Position numbers and translations under genes: made by a program. Shown in pieces: positions 1 to 8,010 of a stretch of 23,151 nt of DNA (its first letter is position 1; the number at the start of each line of letters is the position of its first letter). The DNA is from a virus: positions 1 through 23,151 of IMG/VR virus record IMGVR_UViG_3300039159_000196; one strand, written 5' to 3'. Below the pieces are notes generated by a model that was not told the DNA's origin, did not search any database, and saw only the letters and a list, made by a program, of their open reading frames with translations.

Positions 1-76
1 GATCTTTCTTGCCACCTGATTCTTCCAGAATATACTGGATTCCATTTGGCTCTACGTATTCTTTAAGTAAAATCAT
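1..76 (-). CDS. gp21: Prohead core protease gp21, N-terminal fragment
   Basis: Only the first 25 codons lie in the window; the gene runs off the low-coordinate edge. The peptide begins MILLKEYVEP and continues to EESGGKKD, which resembles the start of gp21-type prohead proteases of marine T4-like phages as I recall them. The family cleaves scaffold and capsid proteins during head maturation. The ATG overlaps the TGA of the preceding 300-aa gene (ATGA, 4 bases), so translation is probably coupled. Position after portal and prohead-core genes is the T4 position of gene 21. No catalytic residues are in view, so the call rests on synteny and a short N-terminus. Confidence 0.7.
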   Translation of the reverse strand, partial: MILLKEYVEPNGIQYILEESGGKKD

Positions 77-975
77 TTCGATTCCTTGTTTGACTCGTCC
101 GTTCTCTTACCGAATGTGTCATGCACCAATGAGTCGAGTTTCTCGTGAAACTTAGTTTCCTTCTTTGCACTAATGCCTTCCTTATTCTTATTCAGAGCTT
201 TAGCGACTATTTCCTTAACAGACTCAGTTATTTTCCGACCAGTAGCTGCGTTTTCTGTACGAACTGTATCAACATAATCGTCAAAATTCTTATAGCCTGC
301 ATGCTTTAGCTCTTCCGATTCTTTCTGCATTGCATAAGATTTGTTCTTATTCTTATTTGGGCTAAGGGTCTCATACTCTGCAGCAACATCCTTGTGTGGG
401 TGCTCAGACTCAGTGCCGTCTTTGTGTTTGATACGTGTCAGTGCATTACCAACACGGAGTACTTTACCAGTGTGGACTTGAGCTTTATTTGAAGAATCTC
501 TAGCCCAGACAGTGTCACCTACCTTGTGTGACGGTGCAGGAGCAGCTTCAATTAATTCAGATTCTTTAACTTGCTTCAAACCACCTTTGTTACGATAGTA
601 GAGTACTGTGCTAGCATCGTTCATTTGATCAAGATACTTACCTTCTACACCAGGCTGCCCATTTTTATTTGCTTTAGCGGCTTCACCCGCGTCTTTAATA
701 ATATACTTAAGTTCTGCATCAGATTTGGTATGATAACTGTGACCTCTTAAAGGCATTACTGATCGTGATTCAAGAATCGACAAAGCCTTCTCGATCTTAT
801 TAGCATTCTCAATGTCAAGCACAGAACCACGCACATAACTGTGCTGATTAGAACGTGCTTCGTAGATGACACCTTTCAACTCAGTATCAGTTAAATTTGA
901 TAGCTCAGACTCACCTAGCAACTGCTTGTCGCGATTTGCTAGGAATTCTTTGATTTCGTTGATTAATGTCGACAT
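73..975 (-). CDS. Lys/Glu-rich protein in the prohead core block, function unknown
   Basis: This 300-aa protein is not recognised. It is strongly charged: a helical Lys/Glu-rich N-terminal half, a middle segment (about residues 148-205) reading HKVGDTVWARD...TGKVLRV...THIKHKDG-like beta strands that resemble a small SH3/Tudor/KOW-type barrel, and a Lys-rich helical C-terminus with K-N-K repeats. It lies between the gp68-like core protein and gp21 and overlaps gp21 by ATGA. It has an AAGG ribosome site 6 bases before the ATG and a late promoter (AATAAATA) just upstream. Context suggests a prohead scaffold or core component, possibly packaged or cut by gp21; that is inference. T4 has no gene of this size between 68 and 21. 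Confidence 0.75.
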   Translation of the reverse strand: MSTLINEIKEFLANRDKQLLGESELSNLTDTELKGVIYEARSNQHSYVRGSVLDIENANKIEKALSILESRSVMPLRGHSYHTKSDAELKYIIKDAGEAAKANKNGQPGVEGKYLDQMNDASTVLYYRNKGGLKQVKESELIEAAPAPSHKVGDTVWARDSSNKAQVHTGKVLRVGNALTRIKHKDGTESEHPHKDVAAEYETLSPNKNKNKSYAMQKESEELKHAGYKNFDDYVDTVRTENAATGRKITESVKEIVAKALNKNKEGISAKKETKFHEKLDSLVHDTFGKRTDESNKESK

Positions 976-999
976 TTGCGGCCTTAAGTTCTTTATGAA

Positions 1000-1419
1000 T
1001 TATTTATTAAGATGTTCTTTATTAATTTTAGCATATTGTTTGCCGGCACGATCAGCTGCATTGGAACCAATTTGCGTTAGAGCTTTCAGAAAAGCATCAG
1101 CATGAGCTACAGCATGTTCTTTAGTCTTATACGATTCTTGTCCAAGATATGAAGTCTTGCCAGTTTTTGTATTAACAACATGCGGACGGTGGCCGCCATC
1201 AAATGCACTTGGTTCAGATGTAGCGGTGTAATCAGTTTTAGTAGGGCCAAAATTTTCTTCAACGACTTCTGACTCAGCGAACATACTCTGAGCCATCTCC
1301 ATCTTACGATACTCAAGAGCGTCGTCCACACGGCTCTGAACCAACTCGGAGAACATCGTCTCAAGGTTACGGGTCTTACCTGATTCAATCGCATTAATTA
1401 GGTCTATAGTATTACTCAT
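1000..1419 (-). CDS. gp68: Prohead core protein, gp68-like
   Basis: A 139-aa protein beginning MSNTIDLINAIESGKTRNLE. The N-terminal helix pattern (short helix, ESG, then a helix with SELVQSRVDDALEYRK and MAQSMFAE) resembles gp68-type prohead core proteins of T4-like phages, which with gp22 and gp67 form the internal scaffold around which the head assembles. The ATG at 1419 is chosen rather than the in-frame ATG at 1449 because AAGG lies 7 bases before it, whereas the upstream ATG has no ribosome site and lies too close to the late promoter at 1463-1470. The C-terminal half is Lys/Ala-rich. It lies between the small beta-rich gene and the 300-aa gene in the T4 gene 67/68 position. Confidence 0.65.
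   Translation of the reverse strand: MSNTIDLINAIESGKTRNLETMFSELVQSRVDDALEYRKMEMAQSMFAESEVVEENFGPTKTDYTATSEPSAFDGGHRPHVVNTKTGKTSYLGQESYKTKEHAVAHADAFLKALTQIGSNAADRAGKQYAKINKEHLNK
1001..1008 (-). promoter_or_regulatory. T4-type late promoter, AATAAATA
   Basis: The minus strand reads AATAAATA, one base from the T4 late consensus TATAAATA. It lies 26 bases before the ATG of the 300-aa gene and supplies part of the TAA stop of the gp68-like gene (CTT AAT AAA TAA). Confidence 0.7.
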
Positions 1420-1448
1420 ATTTTCGCCTTCAGTATGTTGGGTTTGCA

Positions 1449-1862
1449 TTAAGCTACAATGCTATTTATATCGTCGTTAGGACCATAAGTTTCTGGTTGG
1501 ATCTTAGATTTGAAACCAGCAACTTTACGTAGCGTCAAGTAACATTCACCGGTGCCAGTTGTAGTCACTACGATGTTATCAGTGTTCTTTGTCGTTTCTG
1601 CCCAACCACCATTACCTGACATGTCAAGTTCACCAGCATTTTGTGCAAGGTTTAGAACTGTAGTTCCACCACGGACAACTACGATCTTATCAGATGCACC
1701 ACCACTAATGTTCCATTGTGCATAAGTGATGTTCACGGTTGGTGTACCCTGAACTACCATTGTAGGCGATAAGAGATTGGTTGCTAAAGTTAGCGTACCA
1801 CCAACACCATCAAATTTAACTACAGCTAAAGTTTCGGTTTGTTTTAGAATTGTGACTGCCAT
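1449..1862 (-). CDS. Small beta-rich probable virion protein
   Basis: A 137-aa protein with alternating hydrophobic/Thr/Gly pattern typical of an all-beta fold (TLTLATNLL, KIVVVRGGTTVLNL, NIVVTTTGTGECYLTL). I do not recognise a named family with certainty; small beta-rich structural proteins next to the portal gene are common in marine T4-like phages. It is separated by 8 bases from the portal stop, and its AGGG ribosome site overlaps that stop, so it is probably translated from the portal transcript. A head-associated or decoration role is a guess from position. No membrane segment or signal peptide is visible. Confidence 0.75.
   Translation of the reverse strand: MAVTILKQTETLAVVKFDGVGGTLTLATNLLSPTMVVQGTPTVNITYAQWNISGGASDKIVVVRGGTTVLNLAQNAGELDMSGNGGWAETTKNTDNIVVTTTGTGECYLTLRKVAGFKSKIQPETYGPNDDINSIVA
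1463..1470 (-). promoter_or_regulatory. T4-type late promoter, TATAAATA
   Basis: Perfect match to the T4 late consensus on the minus strand, inside the last codons of the 137-aa gene and 43 bases before the chosen ATG (1419) of the gp68-like gene. Confidence 0.75.
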
Positions 1863-1870
1863 GTTATTCC

Positions 1871-3517
1871 CTAAGCGTTGTTGTCATTTTGTTTACTAAT
1901 TAGCTTCTGCTGATGAAGGTCTTCTTTATGCGATAAGGCTTGCTGATGCATGTCATCAGCTTGAGCAGCTTCTTGATCTTGTTGTGGTTGCATAGCATCC
2001 TGTTGGATCTGCATCATCGTAACTTGATTGCTAATCTCTGTTGGCACCGCCTCTTCACCTTCAGCTTTGATTTCTTTGTCTATGTCAGAGATTTCATTAT
2101 CATTCATACGAAGAATATTCTTCATGACCCACTTCTTAGACACGTACTTACCAAGATATGGGTCGACCAATTGCAGAGTCTGCATCCGACCAGTTAATAT
2201 CTCAGATTCCTTCAGCTCAGTGAAATGGTTGTCTCTTTGGAAATCATATCGAATTTTTGATTTGATGTCATCCCATTCATCAGAACGAATAAGACCTTTA
2301 GCGATAAGCTGAATCCGCATCAGATCATGGAACAGTGCACTAAACCTGATACGCAACCGTCCAATGAATTTGTTGAACTTCAACTCATCACGCGTAATCT
2401 CTGAAGACCGACCCAAACTAAACCCAGTGTCAGGCTTCATGCGACCAATTGGTACATTCAGTGACTGATACAGTTTATTCTGAAAGTAATCTACAAACTC
2501 AGAACCGATCAGTGACTGAGAACCTTGCAACGTAGTGATCTCGGTAGTCTTACCGTCACCACGGCGAGGCATCCAAAAATCTTCAATCATACTAATGCTT
2601 TTCTTCGAGTCAGAGATCTCGCCAGTAGCAGCATTATAAACAAGCTTATTCTTAAACTTGTTCATGATGTCAGTCACATACTGTTCAGCTTTGATCTTCG
2701 GAAGATTACCAACGTCAACGTAAAACACGCGACGATCTGGTGCTCGAGTGATAGTGTGAATCACAACAGCATCTTCAAGCATCTTCAGCTGGTTTGCAGG
2801 CTTAATAGCTTTGCTCAAGTAACCAATCACTTGGCCTGTAGATGAATCGATGTTACCAGTGTGGCACATTACCATTGAGTCAGCCGACAGCTTAATGCCC
2901 TGAAGTGATGTCTCGTTGATACCTTTATCATTATAGATGTAGTATTCTTCAATTGAATCAACTACGTCGACACCACGAGAATTCTTTACCTTCTTTACAT
3001 TGCGAATCTTCTTGATCTTCATCGGATCAATCTGACGAAGTTCAGCAATGCCATTTTTTACATTGGTGTTTTCAAGTAGGATGTGATAGTAAATTTTTGA
3101 ATCAACATACCACTTACGGCAAATGTCATGCCCATTACTATTGAAGTCCAACTTATCCAAAATTTCTTGGAATGCTTGGTTAAACTTCTTTTTAAGCGGC
3201 TCACCGATCTTAAGATTGTCGAGTTCAAGAGTAACTGGATAGTCGTCTTGATCAGTCACCACCATCTCATTGACGATGTCAACAATTGCTGAGTCTACTT
3301 CAGGTTGTCTTGCGATGTCACGATACTTTAGAATTTGTTCGTTCTCTGTCTTAACAACATTATCGATGTCGTAAGCAAAGCCTTGCCAGCCACCTGACAC
3401 AACTGAGGTGTCAATGACAACAGCACCATCAGAAGTGTTGGGTGCAATCACTGATGGGATTTGTTTCCCATCAGAATTTTTTACGCGAAAACCGAAAGTC
3501 TCATACCAAGCAGCCAT
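1871..3517 (-). CDS. gp20: Portal vertex protein gp20
   Basis: A 548-aa protein, close to the 524 aa of T4 gp20. The portal forms the dodecameric ring at the special head vertex, nucleates head assembly and is the channel for DNA packaging by gp17. Features consistent with gp20: N-terminal MAAWYETFGF, a segment with RDIARQPEVDSAIVDIVNE, a central acidic/hydrophobic core with SKIYYHILLE and RQIDPMKIKKIR, PNRRVFYVDVGNLPK-type strand (here DRRVFYVDVGNLPK), and QSLNVPIGR...TGFSLGR. The C-terminus is Gln/His-rich and low in complexity. It follows gp19 and is preceded by its own late promoter and a hairpin, so it probably starts a transcription unit. Confidence 0.95.
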   Translation of the reverse strand: MAAWYETFGFRVKNSDGKQIPSVIAPNTSDGAVVIDTSVVSGGWQGFAYDIDNVVKTENEQILKYRDIARQPEVDSAIVDIVNEMVVTDQDDYPVTLELDNLKIGEPLKKKFNQAFQEILDKLDFNSNGHDICRKWYVDSKIYYHILLENTNVKNGIAELRQIDPMKIKKIRNVKKVKNSRGVDVVDSIEEYYIYNDKGINETSLQGIKLSADSMVMCHTGNIDSSTGQVIGYLSKAIKPANQLKMLEDAVVIHTITRAPDRRVFYVDVGNLPKIKAEQYVTDIMNKFKNKLVYNAATGEISDSKKSISMIEDFWMPRRGDGKTTEITTLQGSQSLIGSEFVDYFQNKLYQSLNVPIGRMKPDTGFSLGRSSEITRDELKFNKFIGRLRIRFSALFHDLMRIQLIAKGLIRSDEWDDIKSKIRYDFQRDNHFTELKESEILTGRMQTLQLVDPYLGKYVSKKWVMKNILRMNDNEISDIDKEIKAEGEEAVPTEISNQVTMMQIQQDAMQPQQDQEAAQADDMHQQALSHKEDLHQQKLISKQNDNNA

Positions 3518-3547
3518 TAATATAATCTCTTATTCAATTTAGTTGAC

Positions 3548-3555
3548 TATTTATG
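3548..3555 (-). promoter_or_regulatory. T4-type late promoter, CATAAATA
   Basis: NATAAATA box on the minus strand in the gp19-gp20 gap, 31 bases before the portal ATG. Confidence 0.7.
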
Positions 3556-3560
3556 AAGAA

Positions 3561-3580
3561 GGGTTACCGATCGATAACCC
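3561..3580 (-). terminator. Hairpin between gp19 and gp20, possible terminator
   Basis: The minus strand reads GGGTTATCGATCGGTAACCC: a 6-bp stem (GGGTTA/TAACCC) that can extend inward by CG pairs, followed by CTTCTTCAT. It lies 10 bases after the gp19 stop and just before the gp20 late promoter, where a terminator would be expected. The U tract is interrupted, so termination may be weak; it could instead stabilise the 3' end of the tube mRNA. Confidence 0.4.
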
Positions 3581-3589
3581 ATTCTCATA

Positions 3590-4114
3590 TTAGATCTTCA
3601 CCCAATAATTGTAAACAAACTGAACATTGAACAATTGAATCTGGTTGTTGTCAGCCCAGTCCAATTGGATTTCCGAGACGTTCATTGGATATGCATCAAC
3701 GAACTTGTACTTCTGAACAACTTGGTCAGCACGGTCAAGCTGATGAACTTCAAGATCGGTTTGATACGATTGTGGGAGCATCGTACCGTTCGTTGAGTCA
3801 GCATTAGAGATCGCGTTCACCCAGTTTTCAAACGCCGAACGAACCGTGAAGTCGTTGTCGTTGTAAACTGAGATCTGCCAAGGTTGGAATGTTCGCTCGC
3901 CTGCAAAGTGAACTTCACGTCCACGATACATCACAGGGACGTCAGCTACGTCGGCTGAAGGGATAGAAGCACCCTTAGCTAAGAACTGAATCTTTGAAGA
4001 CGCTAGTTGACCGTTCGCTACAAGCCCTTGAGGGAATGACGCTACAACCAAAAACTGGTTAGAGCGAGCACCACCTCGGCTCATCTGTGCGCGGAATGCG
4101 GAGATATCTGCCAT
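3590..4114 (-). CDS. gp19: Tail tube protein gp19
   Basis: A 174-aa protein, close to the 163 aa of T4 gp19. It forms the stacked hexameric rings of the inner tail tube through which DNA passes. Recognisable family features are the N-terminal MADISAFRAQMSRGGARSN, the NQFLVVASFP strand, AKGASIPSADV, the GERTFQPWQISVYNDNDF stretch around residues 72-90, and the C-terminal YPMNVSEIQLDW...FNVQFVYNYW. AAAGGA lies 8 bases before the ATG, and a late promoter lies upstream in the gp18-gp19 gap. It directly follows the sheath gene as in T4. Confidence 0.95.
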   Translation of the reverse strand: MADISAFRAQMSRGGARSNQFLVVASFPQGLVANGQLASSKIQFLAKGASIPSADVADVPVMYRGREVHFAGERTFQPWQISVYNDNDFTVRSAFENWVNAISNADSTNGTMLPQSYQTDLEVHQLDRADQVVQKYKFVDAYPMNVSEIQLDWADNNQIQLFNVQFVYNYWVKI

Positions 4115-4136
4115 GTTTATGTTCCTTTAGATGTAT

Positions 4137-4144
4137 TATTTATT
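4137..4144 (-). promoter_or_regulatory. T4-type late promoter, AATAAATA
   Basis: NATAAATA box on the minus strand in the short gp18-gp19 gap, 23 bases before the tube ATG, so the abundant tube protein has its own late start. Confidence 0.7.
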
Positions 4145-4148
4145 GTGA

Positions 4149-6368
4149 TTAGACCGCACCAGCAATTTCAGTGAAGTCAACGCCCGTACGAGTTGCGACA
4201 AAGTTGAGTTCGATGAAGTTGATTGAGCGAGCAGGTGACAAGAATATAGTCCCTGCGAAGCGGTTGCTGTCGATGACTTGAGGTGTGTTGTTAGTCTCAT
4301 CGCACACGACACGGAAGTCGTACAGACCACGGCGGCCTTTCACATCACGCAGGAACGGTTCCACGGTTGCACGGAACTGAGCACGAGTCTGGACATCGTT
4401 GATCTCGAACAACTGGTACTTAGCTGCTGTCGCGATCGCTTTTTCCAACACGATGAACAAGCGACGAACGTTGATACGATCGAATGCGCTTGGCTTAGAC
4501 AGACCAGTCTTGTCACCGTAAAGCACAACACCTTGACCTGGGAATGACACGACAGGGTTCACACCAACTTTGTACAGGTTGTCACGGTCAGTGCGAGTAG
4601 GACTGAAAGCAAGCTTCACAACGTTCTTGATCGAACCGCGAGTCAGACCAGCAGGAGAGAACCATGGGTCGTTCGTTTCGTCAGTGCGAGCACAGAGACC
4701 TGCGATGTCACCATTCAGAGGCACCCAACGGTACTTGTCAGAGTAACGGTCATACTGGTACTTGTAACCTGAGTCGATCACGAAGTAAGAGCTAGATGGC
4801 AGGGTGTTACGGTAAGCAATGATCTTATCTACGATCGCAGATGTGTTACCGATAAGAATATTACCTGAGGAAACATCTTGTGGGCTAACGAATGCCATAC
4901 AATCCTTACGGAATTCAGCTACATTCTGGATAACGTAATTAGCAACTGCAGAAGATGCTTTACCTGTGATGATCAAATTGACATCAAGTGCTTCATCATT
5001 CTGATAAAGGCTGAAAGCATTCATGCGCTGACCGTCAGTAGCTGTGTAGTGATCAACACCACCCGACAAGCTACGAGTGATGGCGGTTGCTCCGATAGAT
5101 GCGAAAGCAAATTGACCTGCTGGTTGACCCCAGTTTGTACCAACGGATGGGTGATCCATGTTCCAAACGTATGCAGACTGTTCTTTCAGGACTGAGCGGT
5201 AATAAGCAGATGAACCATCTTCCTTCTTAGCGTCACCAGCTTTTGACACATACTCAAATTTTTCAAGAACTGTTCCAGCTGTGCCAGACCATTTGCCTTC
5301 TTTGTCAACGATGACGATATGAAGTTCATCACCTGAAGTGAATGCACCAGCCCGAGCTGTAGCATACGTAGATGAACTTGGGGCACCGTTAAACAGGGAC
5401 TTGTATTCCCATGACTCGAATGAAGCACTGTCAGCCATTGACACTGTGAGTGAATTGCCAATTGAACCAGGATACTTAGCTGCAAATTCACCAACAGTAG
5501 CTTCACCATTTTCAAATGAAGCTGTGTAATGATTCAGGTTGTTAATCTTCAAACCAGCGGCGACAATGGTTGGTGTACCAAGAGAGCCTGGTGTGATTAC
5601 TTGTCCGCTGATAGCTACAGCATCAGTCAAAGTCACAGTAGGTACGGTGTAATAACCATAACCAGGATCAGTGATCTCAACGCTAGTTATAACACCATTA
5701 GAAATTACTACAGAAGCTTGTGCGACAAGTCCTGTACCAGTAAGTACTGTTGGTGAAAGCTGTGCTCCTGTACCACCACCACCTGTAAGTGATACGGCTG
5801 GGGGCACCAAGTAACCTGAGCCAATAGCGGTCATAGTAATAGAAACAACCATACCAGCAGTTGCACCACTACCAAGTACAGCCGTAGCTGTAGCATTAAC
5901 ACCACCGCCTGGAGCGGCTGCGATAGTAACAGCTGGAGGCGTGCCATAACCTGATCCACCTGATAGAACTTGAATTGGTGCAACACCACCGACTACAGCT
6001 GGTGGAGCAGAGACTGACACATTCACAGATTTATAATTAGTACCACCAGACACAACTGGGATTGAAGACACTGTGTAAGTTAATGCGGAAACAGCATTAC
6101 GTTGATTAGTTGTGTCTGAACGAACAACTAGCAAATTATTTGAATAAGCCAAAAAGTTAGCTGCAGACAACCAATTTGCTGCATTGCTATCAGTAGGTTT
6201 ACCAAATTGTGCCGCAAGGGTGTTCTCTGAATTGACAGTAGTCACTTCTTGAACAGGACCCCACCCAGCTTCAATGACGGCTGCGCCAATCGAGGTTGCT
6301 ACACCTGGGACGATGTTGGTCAAGTCCGTTTCTTTAACGACTACGCTTGGAGATAGTTGAATTCCCAT
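4149..6368 (-). CDS. gp18: Contractile tail sheath gp18 with inserted repeat domain
   Basis: A 739-aa protein, longer than T4 gp18 (659 aa). It polymerises around the gp19 tube and contracts to drive it into the host. The N-terminus (MGIQLSPSVVVKETDLTNIV, then GVATSIGAAVIEAGWGP) and the C-terminal half (VNPVVSFPGQGVVLYGDKT, INVRRLFIVLEKAIATAAKY, RSINFIELNFVATRTGVDF) are typical sheath core. Between residues about 105 and 262 there is a Gly-rich beta-repeat insertion with G-S-G-Y or similar at 138-141, 183-186 and 236-239, placed after the strand LLVVRSDT. The same repeat type occurs in two other tail proteins here. AAGGA precedes the ATG, and a consensus late promoter lies upstream. Confidence 0.96.
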   Translation of the reverse strand: MGIQLSPSVVVKETDLTNIVPGVATSIGAAVIEAGWGPVQEVTTVNSENTLAAQFGKPTDSNAANWLSAANFLAYSNNLLVVRSDTTNQRNAVSALTYTVSSIPVVSGGTNYKSVNVSVSAPPAVVGGVAPIQVLSGGSGYGTPPAVTIAAAPGGGVNATATAVLGSGATAGMVVSITMTAIGSGYLVPPAVSLTGGGGTGAQLSPTVLTGTGLVAQASVVISNGVITSVEITDPGYGYYTVPTVTLTDAVAISGQVITPGSLGTPTIVAAGLKINNLNHYTASFENGEATVGEFAAKYPGSIGNSLTVSMADSASFESWEYKSLFNGAPSSSTYATARAGAFTSGDELHIVIVDKEGKWSGTAGTVLEKFEYVSKAGDAKKEDGSSAYYRSVLKEQSAYVWNMDHPSVGTNWGQPAGQFAFASIGATAITRSLSGGVDHYTATDGQRMNAFSLYQNDEALDVNLIITGKASSAVANYVIQNVAEFRKDCMAFVSPQDVSSGNILIGNTSAIVDKIIAYRNTLPSSSYFVIDSGYKYQYDRYSDKYRWVPLNGDIAGLCARTDETNDPWFSPAGLTRGSIKNVVKLAFSPTRTDRDNLYKVGVNPVVSFPGQGVVLYGDKTGLSKPSAFDRINVRRLFIVLEKAIATAAKYQLFEINDVQTRAQFRATVEPFLRDVKGRRGLYDFRVVCDETNNTPQVIDSNRFAGTIFLSPARSINFIELNFVATRTGVDFTEIAGAV
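5583..6056 (-). repeat. G-[ST]-G-Y beta-repeat insertion in the sheath
   Basis: Codons for about residues 105-262 of gp18. The unit, roughly 45-50 residues, reads GSGY-x3-P-x-V-x-[LI] followed by a Gly-rich turn and a strand ending in VxSVxITxxGxGY. It interrupts otherwise conserved sheath core and probably projects from the sheath surface. Such repeats are familiar in marine T4-like tail proteins. Confidence 0.7.
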
Positions 6369-6393
6369 TCTGTTTCCTTATGAAATGTTTATT

Positions 6394-6406
6394 ATCACTT
6401 TGTGAT
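6394..6406 (-). other. Hairpin at the 5' end of the sheath mRNA
   Basis: The minus strand reads ATCAC AAA GTGAT (5-bp stem, 3-base loop). It begins about where transcription from the late box at 6413-6420 should start, so the sheath mRNA would carry it at or near its 5' end, upstream of the AAGGA ribosome site. Confidence 0.35.
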
Positions 6407-6412
6407 TACTAT

Positions 6413-6420
6413 TATTTATA
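6413..6420 (-). promoter_or_regulatory. T4-type late promoter, TATAAATA
   Basis: Perfect T4 late consensus on the minus strand in the 62-base gp17-gp18 gap, 45 bases before the sheath ATG. This is the clearest late promoter in the window because it is intergenic and exact. Confidence 0.85.
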
Positions 6421-6430
6421 CTTTTTGGAT

Positions 6431-8008
6431 TTAGGTAAACTTAAAATCGTCAAAGGCTTCTTCTTCAGTTCCGGTGCTATAGTACCCAATAGGGAGAGCA
6501 TCGGCTTCATCTTGAGCTTGTCTTTCAGCTATGATACGAAGTCTGACTTGGTCGTTCGTCAGCTCTTCGAACTTGATTGAAGTAACTAGATGACCGAACA
6601 TCACCAAACACATCGCCAAGTCGTCGTTTCCAGAGTCAGCCTCGTATGACCGCCCTTTGACGACGAAGTTGGCAAGCTCCAGAAGAATTTCAGCATCATT
6701 CAGAATCAGCTTGTCCATCTCGATCAGCTGCTTGAGTGTGTCGCATCCAACTCGCTTAGTCTTCACGGTCGTTCTGACACCTGGCAAACTGTTCCGGCCG
6801 CCCCAGATCACGATGTCTTTCGCATGAGAGAAGATGACATTTTCGTACTCTAAGTCGTAGTAGAGCGCATTCGCTACACCTTCACCGATGTCGTTCGTCT
6901 CAATGTAGACCGTTGCCTCGTTGTACTCATTGGCAATTTTGTATATGACTGATGGGTACAGCATACTAGAGATAGTGTTGTTGCGGTACTTGAAGACGAC
7001 TTGGTAAGGGACTGTAGTGATGTCGATGATTAAGAATGCCGAGTAGTCGCCACCAGTGCCACGAGAAGTGTCAACAGTCATGACATACTTACGACCAGAT
7101 TCTGGTTTCGCGTAGACTGAGGTCGTGCTATTAGTCATCAGCGGCTTTGCGATTGGAATCGTCGCAAGCTTGATACCGCTGATCAGAGTGTTTGAAGCAC
7201 CGGTGAAGACTCCCTCGAACTCTTGCATGAACTTCTGTTCACCTAGAACTCGACGTTGGTCATCAGCCCACTTGTCATCTCGCCAAGGCACAGCACGCCA
7301 GTTCGCGAAGACGTGTGCAAAGCCGTTGATGCCATTCAGAGCTTCCATCCAGTATTTGTAGAAGTGGTTCATCCCGTTTGGAGTCGAGACCATGATGAGT
7401 TTTGAATCCTTGCCTGAGGACAGTGTAGGATAGACTGAAGTGAAGAACTCGTCGGCTAGCTCAGTGCTTAGAAAAGCGAACTCGTCAAGTGCCAGAAAGT
7501 TGACCGAGTAACCACGGATCGCATCCCCGGACGTCGCAGATGCCAAGACACGAGAACCGTTCTCTAGTACGATGCTTCCCTTATTCCACTCGACGATGCC
7601 GTGCTGCAACCAAGTCGGTAACCGCTCGTAAGCAAACTTCACACGGGACAGAATCTCTCGTGCACCAGCAGCCTTGTTCGCCAGAATCGCGCAAGTCTTG
7701 TCGTCGTTGAAGATGATGTAGTGACAGAAGAGCGCTGCGAAAGTCGTCGACTTCCCGTTCTGCCGCGAGCAAGTTACGATAGTTCGGCTGTTTGTAAGAC
7801 TTTTCTCAATGATTTCCTTCTGGAAGTCGTAAGGGTTCATCGGTTGAACACCTTTATCTAGAGTAACGATCTTAACATACTTCTCAACGAAGTAGACAGG
7901 GTCATCCCTGCACTTGATCCACTCGCTAATTTGCTCAGCTGTGTAACCTACAGAAATTCCACCTCGACGTAAGAGTGTGTTGCCATTATAACTTTGCACG
8001 TTAGCCAT
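6431..8008 (-). CDS. gp17: Terminase large subunit gp17
   Basis: A 525-aa protein (T4 gp17 is 610 aa). It is the packaging motor ATPase and headful nuclease that docks on the portal. Visible motifs: Walker A-type SRQNGKST at 81-88, Walker B LALDEFAF with D175-E176, coupling motif VSTPNG at 207-212, then the RNase H-like nuclease with D313 in VDTSRGTGGDYS, E370 in YIETNDIG, and D462/D463 in GNDDLAM. The ATG lies 2 bases after the gp15 TAA. No separate small terminase gene lies between gp15 and gp17, where T4 has gene 16. There is no late promoter of its own, so it is probably read from the upstream neck operon. Confidence 0.97.
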   Translation of the reverse strand: MANVQSYNGNTLLRRGGISVGYTAEQISEWIKCRDDPVYFVEKYVKIVTLDKGVQPMNPYDFQKEIIEKSLTNSRTIVTCSRQNGKSTTFAALFCHYIIFNDDKTCAILANKAAGAREILSRVKFAYERLPTWLQHGIVEWNKGSIVLENGSRVLASATSGDAIRGYSVNFLALDEFAFLSTELADEFFTSVYPTLSSGKDSKLIMVSTPNGMNHFYKYWMEALNGINGFAHVFANWRAVPWRDDKWADDQRRVLGEQKFMQEFEGVFTGASNTLISGIKLATIPIAKPLMTNSTTSVYAKPESGRKYVMTVDTSRGTGGDYSAFLIIDITTVPYQVVFKYRNNTISSMLYPSVIYKIANEYNEATVYIETNDIGEGVANALYYDLEYENVIFSHAKDIVIWGGRNSLPGVRTTVKTKRVGCDTLKQLIEMDKLILNDAEILLELANFVVKGRSYEADSGNDDLAMCLVMFGHLVTSIKFEELTNDQVRLRIIAERQAQDEADALPIGYYSTGTEEEAFDDFKFT

Positions 8009-8010
8009 GC

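Noticed and set aside
866-1105. Plus-strand open frames (for example 866-1105, 4278-4547, 11885-12151, 18796-19140)
   Set aside because: All are antisense to well-supported minus-strand genes, lack good ribosome sites and plausible protein composition, and no late box was seen on the plus strand.
1420-1449. ATG at 1449 as the start of the gp68-like gene
   Set aside because: No ribosome site, only 13 bases from the late box, and the added ten residues do not fit the family start; ATG 1419 with AAGG is better.
5186-5515. Minus-strand alternative frames inside the sheath and terminase genes (for example 5186-5515, 7581-7772)
   Set aside because: They are out-of-frame readings of conserved gp18 and gp17 sequence with odd Leu/Ser/Arg-rich composition.
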